Shown here piece by piece: positions 1 to 5,777 of a DNA stretch of 5,777 bases. A program made the position numbers and the translations under genes. Positions within the stretch are counted from its first letter, which is position 1. Every line of letters begins with the position of its first letter. Origin of the DNA: Clostridia bacterium (GTDB lineage Bacteria > Bacillota > Clostridia > SK-Y3 > JACMMQ01). The notes beneath the pieces are model-generated. The model searched no databases. It saw nothing but the letters and a program-made list of their open reading frames with translations, and was not told the DNA's origin. The stretch is taken from positions 1 through 5,777 of the forward strand of contig JACMMQ010000074.1 in assembly GCA_014378955.1 (NCBI GenBank). Direction: 5' to 3'.

Positions 1-2419
1 CTTTATTTTGCACCTTTTTTCGCATTTCAACCAAAACCGTATGTAGATTTTCTCGAATTTCCGCTGTTGCATTGCATTTTATCATTAAGCGAAAGCGTAA
101 TTGATTTTTTATTTTTGCAACTGGTGCAGGCAATGGTCCTAAATACAGCACTGGGAACTTTTCATTTTTCTGAAAAAAGACCTGTTGCTTGATCATTAGC
201 CCCGTTTCTACAATGGTTTCTCGCACTACCTCTTCGTCCCTACCGCTGACAATTAGCACCACCAAGTGGCAATAGGGCGGATAGTAAAGCATTTTACGCA
301 GGTGTATTTCCTTTTGGTAAAAAGCGACGTAGTCCTGTGTCTTTGCCAATGCCAACACGTCGTGCTCTGGCTGGTAGGTTTGTATCACCGCTCTGCCATG
401 TAAATCGCCTCGTCCTGCCCTGCCACATACCTGTGTCAAAAGCTGAAAGGTGCGCTCATCCGCGCGGTAATCATCCACGCCCAACGACATGTCTGCCGCC
501 ATGACACCCACCAACGTCACATTGGGAAAATCCAGACCTTTTGAGACCATTTGTGTGCCAATTAAAATATCAATTTGTTCCTGTTCAAAGCATTGCAAAA
601 TGTGCTTGTGCGACATTTTGCCACCTGTTGTGTCGGTGTCCATACGCAATACCGTGGCCGTGGGGAATATCTCTCCTAGTGCTTGCTCCACCTGCTCTGT
701 GCCTACCCCAAAATGGCGAATGTGCGTGCTTTCGCACGTGGGACAAAGCTTTGGTACCTTTTGATTGACCCCACAATAATGACAAATCATTTTGTTGGGG
801 CGACTGTGATAGGACATCGCAATATGACAGTGCGGACACATCAGTGTAATGCCACAGCTTCTACAGGTGATAAACGCACTAAAACCGCGTCTGTTTAAGA
901 ATAATATAACCTGTTCCTTGTTCTTTATGTTCAAAGCAATTTCTTGCTTTAATGGCTCACTAAAAATGGACTTGTTGCCGTTGGCGATTTCAGCACGCAT
1001 ATCCACGATTTCTACCGTTGGTAGCGCATTATCATTGTACCGCTTGGTCATTTCAATCAAGCTATACCGACCATTTTTCGCCTTGACATAGCTGTCCACC
1101 GAAGGGGTGGCGGAGCTTAAAAGCACCATGCCGCCGCACTGCTTGGCACGAAACTCTGCGACCTCACGGGCGTGGTAGCGTGGTGAATTTTCCGATTTAT
1201 ATGAATATTCATGCTCCTCATCTAATATGAGTAGCCCCAATTGATCAAACGGTGCAAACACCGCTGACCGTGCGCCAATCGCTACCGATACAACCCCTTG
1301 GCGAATTTTCTGCCACTGGTCAAACCGCTCCCCTAATGATAAGCCACTGTGTACCACGGCGACACGCTCGCCAAACCGTCCAACAAAACGTCCAATCATT
1401 TGTGGGGTTAACGAAATTTCTGGCACCATCACGATCGCTTGCTTACCATTTCTTAGCACTTGATCAATGAGTTGCAGGTACACTTCCGTTTTACCGCTCC
1501 CCGTGACACCTCGCAAAAGCACGGTTTGTGGGGGGTGTAGCAGCTTTTCATTCAAAAATTTTAGCACAGCTTTTTGTTCCTGTGTCGGGTCAAAATGTGT
1601 TGTGGGCGTATAGGATGACAGCTCAAACGGCTCTCGCATGATTGTTTTTGGTGAGGTGCTCACCCAGCCCTTGTTGAGCAGTGTGCGTAACGTTTGATGC
1701 CCTGTATCGGCAAATAATATCAAGTCTGCCACAGACACGCTTTCATTGTCAATGAGAATTTCCAGCATGCGCACTTGTGCCGCCGCCTTTCCTTCAAGCT
1801 TTTGGCACATGGCAACTGCTTCCTCAATGGTGATGGTGAGCGATACAAAATTGACGGTTTTTTCCTTGACCGTGGTCACAAAATCGACGGTTTGTGCAAG
1901 TATGCCCTTTTTTTCTAGCGTTTTGATGGTCGTTCTAAGCGTTTTTAATTGCAATGTAAACATCAGTGAGAGCAAGGCGATTTGTCCGCCATTTTGTTGA
2001 ATGGCATCAAACACTGTGACTTGCGCTTCGCTCCATTTACCGGCTGGTAGCTTTTGCACCAAGCAGCTGACATATTCCTGCTTTTTAAGCGTGATGCCGG
2101 GCGGTAAAACGATGCGTATCGCTTCATACCACGTGGTCAAATAGGTCGTGCGCATCCATTGAATGAGTGCCAGCATGTTTTCATCAAACAGTGGCTTTTT
2201 ATCCACGACCTCTGCAATGTCCTTGATCCGCTTAAATTCTGTGCTTTGTTGGAAGCCTAAAACATACGCTTCAGCGGTGTGGTTGCCCTGCCCAAACGGT
2301 ACAATGACACGCATACCGATGTCTAAAAGTGGTTTCATTGGTTCTGGCACCGCATAATGAAAGATTTTATCCACCATGTACGATGGATGATTGACCACCA
2401 CCTGTGCTATTTCTTTCAT
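1..2419 (-). CDS. priA: Primosomal protein N' (replication restart helicase PriA), 3' end cut by the window
   Basis: PriA is a superfamily 2 DNA helicase that binds stalled or collapsed forks and starts reloading of the replicative helicase. I translated the whole stretch by hand: 806 codons are open with no frameshift, and the frame leaves the window at base 1. B. subtilis PriA is about 805 residues, so probably only some 10-20 C-terminal residues are missing. Seen in order: an N-terminal DNA-binding domain (about residues 1-105); a winged-helix-like region; Walker A GVTGSGKT (304-311, Lys310); GARSAVF; Walker B DEEH (400-403); SATPS; eight zinc-binding cysteines in four pairs (519/522, 528/531, 546/549, 559/562); GTQMVSKGLDFPN from 621; and the arginine-finger motif CGRAGR (665-670). 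The ATG is preceded by AAGAGGTGAG at 2425-2434, five bases away. It is the last gene of the run seen here. In B. subtilis def and fmt follow, outside this window. Confidence 0.97.
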   Translation of the reverse strand, partial: MKEIAQVVVNHPSYMVDKIFHYAVPEPMKPLLDIGMRVIVPFGQGNHTAEAYVLGFQQSTEFKRIKDIAEVVDKKPLFDENMLALIQWMRTTYLTTWYEAIRIVLPPGITLKKQEYVSCLVQKLPAGKWSEAQVTVFDAIQQNGGQIALLSLMFTLQLKTLRTTIKTLEKKGILAQTVDFVTTVKEKTVNFVSLTITIEEAVAMCQKLEGKAAAQVRMLEILIDNESVSVADLILFADTGHQTLRTLLNKGWVSTSPKTIMREPFELSSYTPTTHFDPTQEQKAVLKFLNEKLLHPPQTVLLRGVTGSGKTEVYLQLIDQVLRNGKQAIVMVPEISLTPQMIGRFVGRFGERVAVVHSGLSLGERFDQWQKIRQGVVSVAIGARSAVFAPFDQLGLLILDEEHEYSYKSENSPRYHAREVAEFRAKQCGGMVLLSSATPSVDSYVKAKNGRYSLIEMTKRYNDNALPTVEIVDMRAEIANGNKSIFSEPLKQEIALNIKNKEQVILFLNRRGFSAFITCRSCGITLMCPHCHIAMSYHSRPNKMICHYCGVNQKVPKLCPTCESTHIRHFGVGTEQVEQALGEIFPTATVLRMDTDTTGGKMSHKHILQCFEQEQIDILIGTQMVSKGLDFPNVTLVGVMAADMSLGVDDYRADERTFQLLTQVCGRAGRGDLHGRAVIQTYQPEHDVLALAKTQDYVAFYQKEIHLRKMLYYPPYCHLVVLIVSGRDEEVVRETIVETGLMIKQQVFFQKNEKFPVLYLGPLPAPVAKIKNQLRFRLMIKCNATAEIRENLHTVLVEMRKKVQNK

Positions 2420-2451
2420 TAAAACTCACCTCTTATTGTGTATATTGGAAA

Positions 2452-2468
2452 GCCCACCAAGGGTGGGC
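2452..2468 (-). terminator. Short GC-rich hairpin between coaBC and priA; weak terminator, attenuator or processing site
   Basis: On the coding strand GCCCACC, loop CTT, GGTGGGC form a perfect 7-bp stem with a three-base loop, starting eight bases after the coaBC stop codon. Only TTT followed by CC comes after it, so the U-tract is poor for intrinsic termination. Full termination would also cut priA off from the promoter upstream of yicC, and I see no convincing promoter in this gap. Partial attenuation that lowers priA expression, or a stabilising or processing hairpin, are the likelier roles. The inverted repeat is seen directly; its function is inferred. Confidence 0.4.
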
Positions 2469-2476
2469 AAATTTAT

Positions 2477-3661
2477 CTATGTAATTGTTAAGATACGATT
2501 GAGCACCTCGTGTGCAACCTCGTCTTTTGTCATGAGTGGCAATGCTTCACTTATGCCATTTTTATAAAACAACTTCACCACATTGGTGTCCACGCCAAAG
2601 CCTGCACCCTCTTGTGTCACATCGTTTGCGACCATAAGGTCTACATTTTTATCGGTAAGCTTTGCCTGTGCAAACTGCTCTAAATGCTCTGTTTCCATCG
2701 AAAAACCCACAAGCTTTTGGTGCGTTTTTTGCGCACCTAACGCTTTTAAAATATCTGGGTTTTTGACCATGTTGAGTGTCAATGTCCCATCACTCTTTTT
2801 CAATTTTTGTGCATGCATCGTTTCAAAGCGATAATCGCCCACTGCCGCCGCTTTCACCACGATATCGGATGCTTCAAAATGTGCAAGCACTGCATCATAC
2901 ATTTGCTGTGCGGTTTGTACAAATACATGCTGTACCCCTATAATTTGTGCCATGGGTACGCTCACTAAAATCACATGTGCCCCCCGCCTTTTAGCGGCAT
3001 TGGCAAACGCTATGCCCATTTTACCTGATGCGTGATTGGTTAAAAACCGCACGGGGTCAAGCGATTCACGGGTAGGTCCTGCTGTGACCAAAACTGTTTG
3101 TCCTTTTAAATCCTGTGGATAGGCAACGGTTTGCACCACCACTTCCACAATATCTTCAACGGACGCCAAATGTCCCTTGCCTACATCACCACATGCCAAA
3201 CGTCCACATGTTGGTTCAACAAATAAAATTCCAAGTGCTTCAAGCTTTTTGATATTTTCCTGCACCACTGCATTTTCATACATGCTGGTATTCATCGCAG
3301 GGGCTACTATGACAGGACTTTTGGTCGCCATCACGGTGGTAGAAAGCATATCATCGGCAATGCCATGTGCCATTTTACCGATGATGTTTGCCGTGGCAGG
3401 CACGATTAAAAAGCAATGCGCCTTTTTCGCCAATGCAATGTGCTCTACTTCCCACTTTTGAAACGGTTCAAACATGTCCGTGACCACGATATTTTGCGAA
3501 AGGGTTTGCAGTGTTAATGGGCGTACGAATTCGAGCGCAGATTTTGTCATGATAACATAAACCTCTGCCCCAAGCTTTTTCAAGCAGCTGACAGCTTCAC
3601 ATGCTTTATACGCTGCAATGCCACCGCACACACCAACAACAATACATTTTCCCTTGAGCAT
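2477..3661 (-). CDS. coaBC: Bifunctional phosphopantothenoylcysteine decarboxylase / phosphopantothenate-cysteine ligase
   Basis: CoaBC (Dfp) makes two consecutive steps of coenzyme A synthesis in the cytosol: CTP-dependent joining of 4'-phosphopantothenate to cysteine (CoaB, C-terminal half), then FMN-dependent decarboxylation to 4'-phosphopantetheine (CoaC, N-terminal half). The 394 residues match the family's usual length. In the CoaC half I see GGIAAYKA (13-20), His74 in HIALA, PATANIIGK (88-96), PAMN with Asn124, and Cys157 in GRLACG; these line up one residue off E. coli His75, Asn125 and Cys158. In the CoaB half I see GPTRE (195-199), Asn209 before ASGKMG (211-216), KLKK (286-289, the first Lys probably equal to catalytic Lys289 of E. 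coli), NPDIL (301-305) and AGFG..DTN (353-360). A GGAGGT site at 3669-3674, seven bases from the ATG, supports the start. The gap to rpoZ is 17 bases. Confidence 0.97.
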   Translation of the reverse strand: MLKGKCIVVGVCGGIAAYKACEAVSCLKKLGAEVYVIMTKSALEFVRPLTLQTLSQNIVVTDMFEPFQKWEVEHIALAKKAHCFLIVPATANIIGKMAHGIADDMLSTTVMATKSPVIVAPAMNTSMYENAVVQENIKKLEALGILFVEPTCGRLACGDVGKGHLASVEDIVEVVVQTVAYPQDLKGQTVLVTAGPTRESLDPVRFLTNHASGKMGIAFANAAKRRGAHVILVSVPMAQIIGVQHVFVQTAQQMYDAVLAHFEASDIVVKAAAVGDYRFETMHAQKLKKSDGTLTLNMVKNPDILKALGAQKTHQKLVGFSMETEHLEQFAQAKLTDKNVDLMVANDVTQEGAGFGVDTNVVKLFYKNGISEALPLMTKDEVAHEVLNRILTIT

Positions 3662-3678
3662 ACACCGTACCTCCGAAA

Positions 3679-3888
3679 TTAGTTCATTTGATTAGGGTCG
3701 TTTTTATGATAGGTGATTTTACCCTCATTGATTTCCTTGACTGCGATTGAAACGTATTTCTCGGAATAATCCCTTACCAGTTGTTCCTCGCCTGCCGCTA
3801 ACTGTCTTGCTCTTTTTGCAGTCATGACAACCAATGTATAACGGCTGTCTACCTTTTTCATCAACTTATTAATTGAAGGATATAACAT
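3679..3888 (-). CDS. rpoZ: RNA polymerase omega subunit
   Basis: Omega is the small subunit that clamps the C-terminal part of beta-prime and helps assemble and stabilise RNA polymerase. With the start chosen here the protein has 69 residues, close to the 67 of B. subtilis. Family signatures are MLYPSI at the N-terminus (B. subtilis begins MLDPSI), DSRYTLV (14-20), AKRARQL (24-30), the Lys-Tyr pair near 44-45, and EINEGKI (52-58). A longer reading starts at a GTG at 3894 and adds two residues. It is rejected because the Shine-Dalgarno sequence would lie almost on top of that codon, whereas the ATG at 3888 has a seven-base spacer. The gene overlaps the end of gmk by 20 bases in another frame, so the two are probably translationally coupled. 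The gmk-rpoZ pair is widely conserved in bacteria. Confidence 0.95.
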   Translation of the reverse strand: MLYPSINKLMKKVDSRYTLVVMTAKRARQLAAGEEQLVRDYSEKYVSIAVKEINEGKITYHKNDPNQMN

Positions 3889-4492
3889 CTCCACACACCT
3901 CTTGAATTATATTTTTGTTACGCTCAATACGGCACTTTTCCGCCCTTAAAATCCCATCCAAATCACTGATTGCTTGCTCTATTGTGTCATTGACCAATAC
4001 ATAATTATACTTGTCAATGAGCAAAAACTCCGTTTGTGCACGTTTGAGTCGTGCAATGACAGAGGTGTTTGATTCACTTTCACGCCCAATCAGCCGTTGC
4101 TTGAGCACCTCCATGCTGGGGGGTAGTACAAAAATAAAAACGCCCTCTGGCATTTTCGAGCGGATTTTCATCGCCCCTTGCACGTCAATTTCTAAAATGA
4201 CGTCCTTGCCTTCGGCAAGCATCTGTTCGATTGCGGCTTTCGGTGTCCCGTAGCAGTTGCCGCAATATTCCGCCCATTCTAGTAATTGTCCTTCGTTCAC
4301 CATGTCCATAAACTGCTCATACGATGTGAAATGGTAGCTTGTGCCGTCCACTTCTCCAGCACGTGGGCTACGTGTGGTAGCAGATACTGATAAATAGACG
4401 TCCTCACGGCTATCCACATACGCACGCACCAATGTCCCCTTGCCTGCACCAGAAGGACCTGATACGATTAACAAAACACCTCTACGCTTCAT
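3869..4492 (-). CDS. gmk: Guanylate kinase
   Basis: Gmk phosphorylates GMP to GDP with ATP and is essential for GTP and dGTP supply; in Firmicutes the enzyme is a known direct target of (p)ppGpp. With the start used here it has 207 residues, the usual length. Seen: P-loop GPSGAGKGT (12-20, Lys18), the GMP-binding stretch [14 protein letters not shown] (37-50), [12 protein letters not shown] (72-83), and [11 protein letters not shown] (97-107), all canonical. An upstream in-frame ATG at 4507 would add MEKRK. I prefer 4492 because the protein then begins [15 protein letters not shown], matching B. subtilis MKERGLLIVLSGPSG, and a GGAG lies nine bases before it, while the upstream ATG has AGAGG directly touching it. 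The gene overlaps remA by 11 bases (26 if the upstream start is used) and rpoZ by 20. Confidence 0.96.
   Translation of the reverse strand: MKRRGVLLIVSGPSGAGKGTLVRAYVDSREDVYLSVSATTRSPRAGEVDGTSYHFTSYEQFMDMVNEGQLLEWAEYCGNCYGTPKAAIEQMLAEGKDVILEIDVQGAMKIRSKMPEGVFIFVLPPSMEVLKQRLIGRESESNTSVIARLKRAQTEFLLIDKYNYVLVNDTIEQAISDLDGILRAEKCRIERNKNIIQEVCGDVISFN
3896..3903 (-). promoter_or_regulatory. rpoZ ribosome binding site, inside the 3' end of gmk
   Basis: AAGAGGTG on the coding strand pairs well with the 3' end of 16S rRNA. Its distance to the ATG at 3888 is seven bases, but only one base to the GTG at 3894, which settles the start choice. It lies within gmk coding sequence, so ribosomes finishing gmk pass over it. 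Confidence 0.75.
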
Positions 4493-4760
4493 CTTCCGTT
4501 TCTCCATCCTCTACCGCTGAATTATCCTTTGTATCTAAACGATGTGCAACAGTTTCTGGCTGCACAGCGGACAATACCACATGGTCACTGTCTGTAATAA
4601 TAACCGCTCTTGTTCTTCTGCCATACGTCGCATCGATAAGCATTCCACGGTCACGAGCCTCTTGAATAATACGCTTGATGGGTGCTGATTCTGGGCTAAC
4701 AATTGCTACCAAGCGGTTTGCGGATACCATGTTGCCAAAACCAATGTTAATAAGTTTCAT
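4482..4760 (-). CDS. remA: RemA-family regulator (DUF370, extracellular matrix regulatory protein A)
   Basis: RemA is a small DNA-binding protein that activates biofilm matrix and osmoprotection genes in B. subtilis and forms ring-shaped oligomers; in species without those targets its role is unclear. The 92-residue product is strongly conserved over residues 1-75: [10 protein letters not shown] at the start, SPESAPIKR (22-30), [17 protein letters not shown] (35-51, with the basic residues tied to DNA binding) and [12 protein letters not shown] (64-75). Residues 76-92 form a short, strongly acidic tail with no visible motif. AGGAG at 4770-4774, nine bases before the ATG, overlaps the yicC stop codon; the gap to yicC is 12 bases. 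Family assignment is secure. The target genes in this organism cannot be read from the window. Confidence 0.94.
   Translation of the reverse strand: MKLINIGFGNMVSANRLVAIVSPESAPIKRIIQEARDRGMLIDATYGRRTRAVIITDSDHVVLSAVQPETVAHRLDTKDNSAVEDGETEDEA
4502..4505 (-). promoter_or_regulatory. Likely gmk ribosome binding site, inside the 3' end of remA
   Basis: GGAG on the coding strand, nine bases before the ATG at 4492. It spans part of the alternative ATG at 4507 and sits in the last codons of remA, so gmk translation is probably coupled to remA. The match is short, so the start call rests mainly on alignment of the N-terminus with known guanylate kinases. Confidence 0.5.
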
Positions 4761-4772
4761 TCGTAAATTCTC

Positions 4773-5651
4773 CTATTCGATATTTTGAATTTGCTCACGC
4801 ATTTTTTCCATTTCCGATTTAAGCTCCACAACGAGCTTGGTAATGCTTAAATCGCTTGATTTTGACCCTATGGTATTGACCTCTCGGTTCATTTCTTGTA
4901 TTAAAAAATCTATTTTTCTGCCCACTGGCTGTGGTTGGTCTAGCAATGAACGAAATTCTACAAAGTGACTTTTCAGCCGTACAATTTCCTCCGTGACATT
5001 CACCTTATCAGCGAAAATAGCAACCTCTGTGAGTAAACGGTTTTCATCCACCGACACATTTTGCAGTAAATCTCGGATACGGTTGTCAATTTTCACACGG
5101 TACTCATCCACCAATTGTGGCGCATACACTTGAATTTCACTTACTATGCCTTCCATGTAGGTGACACGTTCTGTAAAATCCGCTTGCAATCGCAAGCCTT
5201 CACGCTGTCTATACGCTAAAAAGTCTAAAATAGCAAGGTCTAAGGCACCCTTGACCGCTTGCCACAATTCGTCCTCGTTGTCTTCCTTCTTTTCCACTGT
5301 TAAAACATCCGGAAAACGTGTGAGTGTAGAAACCGTCACGTCATCACGCAAGCCAAACCGCTCGGAAAGTGTACGCATTGCCTCGACATACCCTGCCGCC
5401 AACGCTTCATTCACTTGCACATAAGCCACTTCATCATCAATGCTTTCAACGGACAAATGTACGTCCACCTTGCCACGAGAAATGGTTTGCTTTATGTACT
5501 CTTTTACACGGTCTTCCAAATAACCGTATATACGAGAAGCACGTAAGGAAAAGTCAAAATAGCGATGGTTGACGGATTTTATTTCGATCGATACATTCTT
5601 TTGAAATGCAAGGTGTTCCCCTCGCCCAAAGCCAGTCATGCTTTTAATCAT
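4773..5651 (-). CDS. yicC: YicC/YloC-family endoribonuclease
   Basis: The YicC family forms hexameric endoribonucleases; E. coli YicC has been linked to small-RNA decay, and the B. subtilis homologue is YloC (about 291 residues). The product here has 292 residues. The N-terminal YicC domain shows MTGFGRG (5-11), SVNHRYFDFSLR (26-37) and RGKVDV (59-64). The C-terminal DUF1732 part shows the ADK..VTEE..RLKSH run (214-229), GRKIDFL.QEMNREVNTIGSKSSD (244-267) and the usual ending EKMREQIQNIE (282-292). The start at 5651 gives the classic MIKSMTGFG and has AGGAG eight bases upstream. A longer reading from a TTG at 5717 is rejected because that codon lies upstream of the promoter -10 element and outside the expected transcript. 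First gene of the operon as seen here. Confidence 0.94.
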   Translation of the reverse strand: MIKSMTGFGRGEHLAFQKNVSIEIKSVNHRYFDFSLRASRIYGYLEDRVKEYIKQTISRGKVDVHLSVESIDDEVAYVQVNEALAAGYVEAMRTLSERFGLRDDVTVSTLTRFPDVLTVEKKEDNEDELWQAVKGALDLAILDFLAYRQREGLRLQADFTERVTYMEGIVSEIQVYAPQLVDEYRVKIDNRIRDLLQNVSVDENRLLTEVAIFADKVNVTEEIVRLKSHFVEFRSLLDQPQPVGRKIDFLIQEMNREVNTIGSKSSDLSITKLVVELKSEMEKMREQIQNIE

Positions 5652-5659
5652 GGTTTTCT

Positions 5660-5664
5660 CTCCT
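5660..5664 (-). promoter_or_regulatory. yicC ribosome binding site
   Basis: AGGAG on the coding strand with an eight-base spacer to the ATG at 5651. It fixes the start of yicC at MIKSMTGFG. Confidence 0.8.
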
Positions 5665-5670
5665 AAGCCA

Positions 5671-5684
5671 ACCGCAAAAGCGGT
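5671..5684 (-). other. Small hairpin in the yicC leader
   Basis: On the coding strand ACCGC, loop TTTT, GCGGT form a perfect 5-bp stem; one more C-G pair is possible with a bulged T. It sits between the predicted transcription start near 5699 and the ribosome binding site at 5660-5664, six bases before the latter. It could stabilise the 5' end of the transcript or modulate ribosome access. It is too small for a known riboswitch and is not followed by a U-tract, so it is not a terminator. The inverted repeat is seen; the role is inferred. Confidence 0.4.
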
Positions 5685-5705
5685 GTTATAGCCATTCGTC
5701 CTTAT

Positions 5706-5734
5706 ATTATAACACAAAATAGCGTGTTTGTAAT
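5706..5734 (-). promoter_or_regulatory. Predicted sigma-A (sigma-70-type) promoter of the yicC-remA-gmk-rpoZ-coaBC operon
   Basis: The -10 element is a perfect TATAAT (5711-5706) preceded by TGT, which gives an extended -10 (TGnTATAAT). Seventeen bases further upstream lies ATTACA (5734-5729), matching TTGACA at four of six positions. The DNA beyond it, up to the window edge at 5777, is AT-rich with an A-run, possibly UP-element-like, and contains no visible gene. Transcription should begin near 5699, leaving a leader of about 48 bases before yicC. No other convincing promoter was seen for the five tightly packed genes downstream. Confidence 0.8.
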
Positions 5735-5777
5735 CAATAATTTCAATTTTTTTCTAAATTGCCCATACTTTTTGGTC

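Noticed and set aside
1..2400. Plus-strand open frames across priA (for example 489-764, 849-1091, 1746-2000)
   Set aside because: They lie antisense to a complete, motif-rich PriA frame and resemble no protein I recognise. They are shadows of the real gene.
2425..2462. A separate promoter for priA in the coaBC-priA gap
   Set aside because: The best candidate (TTGGTG, 17 bases, AATAAG) matches consensus weakly and its -10 overlaps the ribosome binding site, so it is not convincing.
2583..3461. Plus-strand open frames across coaBC (2583-2834, 3177-3461)
   Set aside because: They are antisense to conserved CoaBC motifs; the apparent low-complexity or hydrophobic content comes from reverse-complemented codons.
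4011..4665. Plus-strand open frames across gmk and remA (4011-4253, 4432-4665)
   Set aside because: They are shadows of strongly conserved minus-strand genes and have no family resemblance.
5161..5572. Plus-strand open frames across yicC (5161-5424, 5369-5572)
   Set aside because: They are antisense to conserved yicC coding sequence; the composition looks like reverse-complement artefact.
5652..5717. N-terminal extension of YicC by 22 residues from a TTG at 5717
   Set aside because: The start codon lies upstream of the predicted -10 element and outside the transcript, and family members start at MIKSMTGFG, which has its own AGGAG.
5735..5777. AT-rich inverted repeat (CAATTT / AAATTG) upstream of the promoter as a terminator of an upstream gene or an operator
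   Set aside because: The stem is six AT-rich pairs with no GC core or following U-tract, and the window ends before any upstream gene, so no role can be supported.

Overview
The window holds a compact run of six housekeeping genes, all on the minus strand, read from right to left: yicC/yloC, remA (DUF370), gmk, rpoZ, coaBC and priA. This gene order is known from Bacillota (Firmicutes); Bacillus subtilis carries yloC-remA-gmk-rpoZ-coaBC-priA in the same order. The remA gene, strong Shine-Dalgarno sequences (AGGAG, AAGAGGTGA) and moderately AT-rich DNA fit a low-to-mid GC member of that phylum. I cannot fix the genus; some protein details (for example GFSMET in CoaBC) lean towards Clostridia, but that is an impression, not a test.

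Layout from right to left. Positions 5735-5777 are AT-rich and show no gene. A strong sigma-A-type promoter (perfect extended -10, TGTTATAAT) lies at 5706-5734, followed by a leader of roughly 48 bases with a small hairpin and a good ribosome binding site. yicC (5651-4773), remA (4760-4482), gmk (4492-3869), rpoZ (3888-3679) and coaBC (3661-2477) follow with gaps of at most 17 bases, or with overlaps of 11 bases (remA/gmk) and 20 bases (gmk/rpoZ). This packing implies one transcript and translational coupling. The only larger gap is the 57 bases between coaBC and priA. It holds a short GC-rich hairpin and a near-consensus ribosome binding site for priA. priA (from 2419) runs off the left edge with its frame open throughout; only its last few codons should be missing.

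The genes serve different core processes: RNA turnover (YicC), a DNA-binding regulator (RemA), guanine nucleotide synthesis (Gmk), RNA polymerase assembly (omega), coenzyme A synthesis (CoaBC) and replication restart (PriA). They look like a growth-linked operon rather than one pathway. I found no mobile element, CRISPR array, RNA gene, toxin, defence gene or plus-strand gene. I see no undescribed system here; the findings are modest regulatory and sequence curiosities. Gene starts for yicC, gmk and rpoZ were set downstream of the longest possible ORF starts, on ribosome binding site and family evidence.
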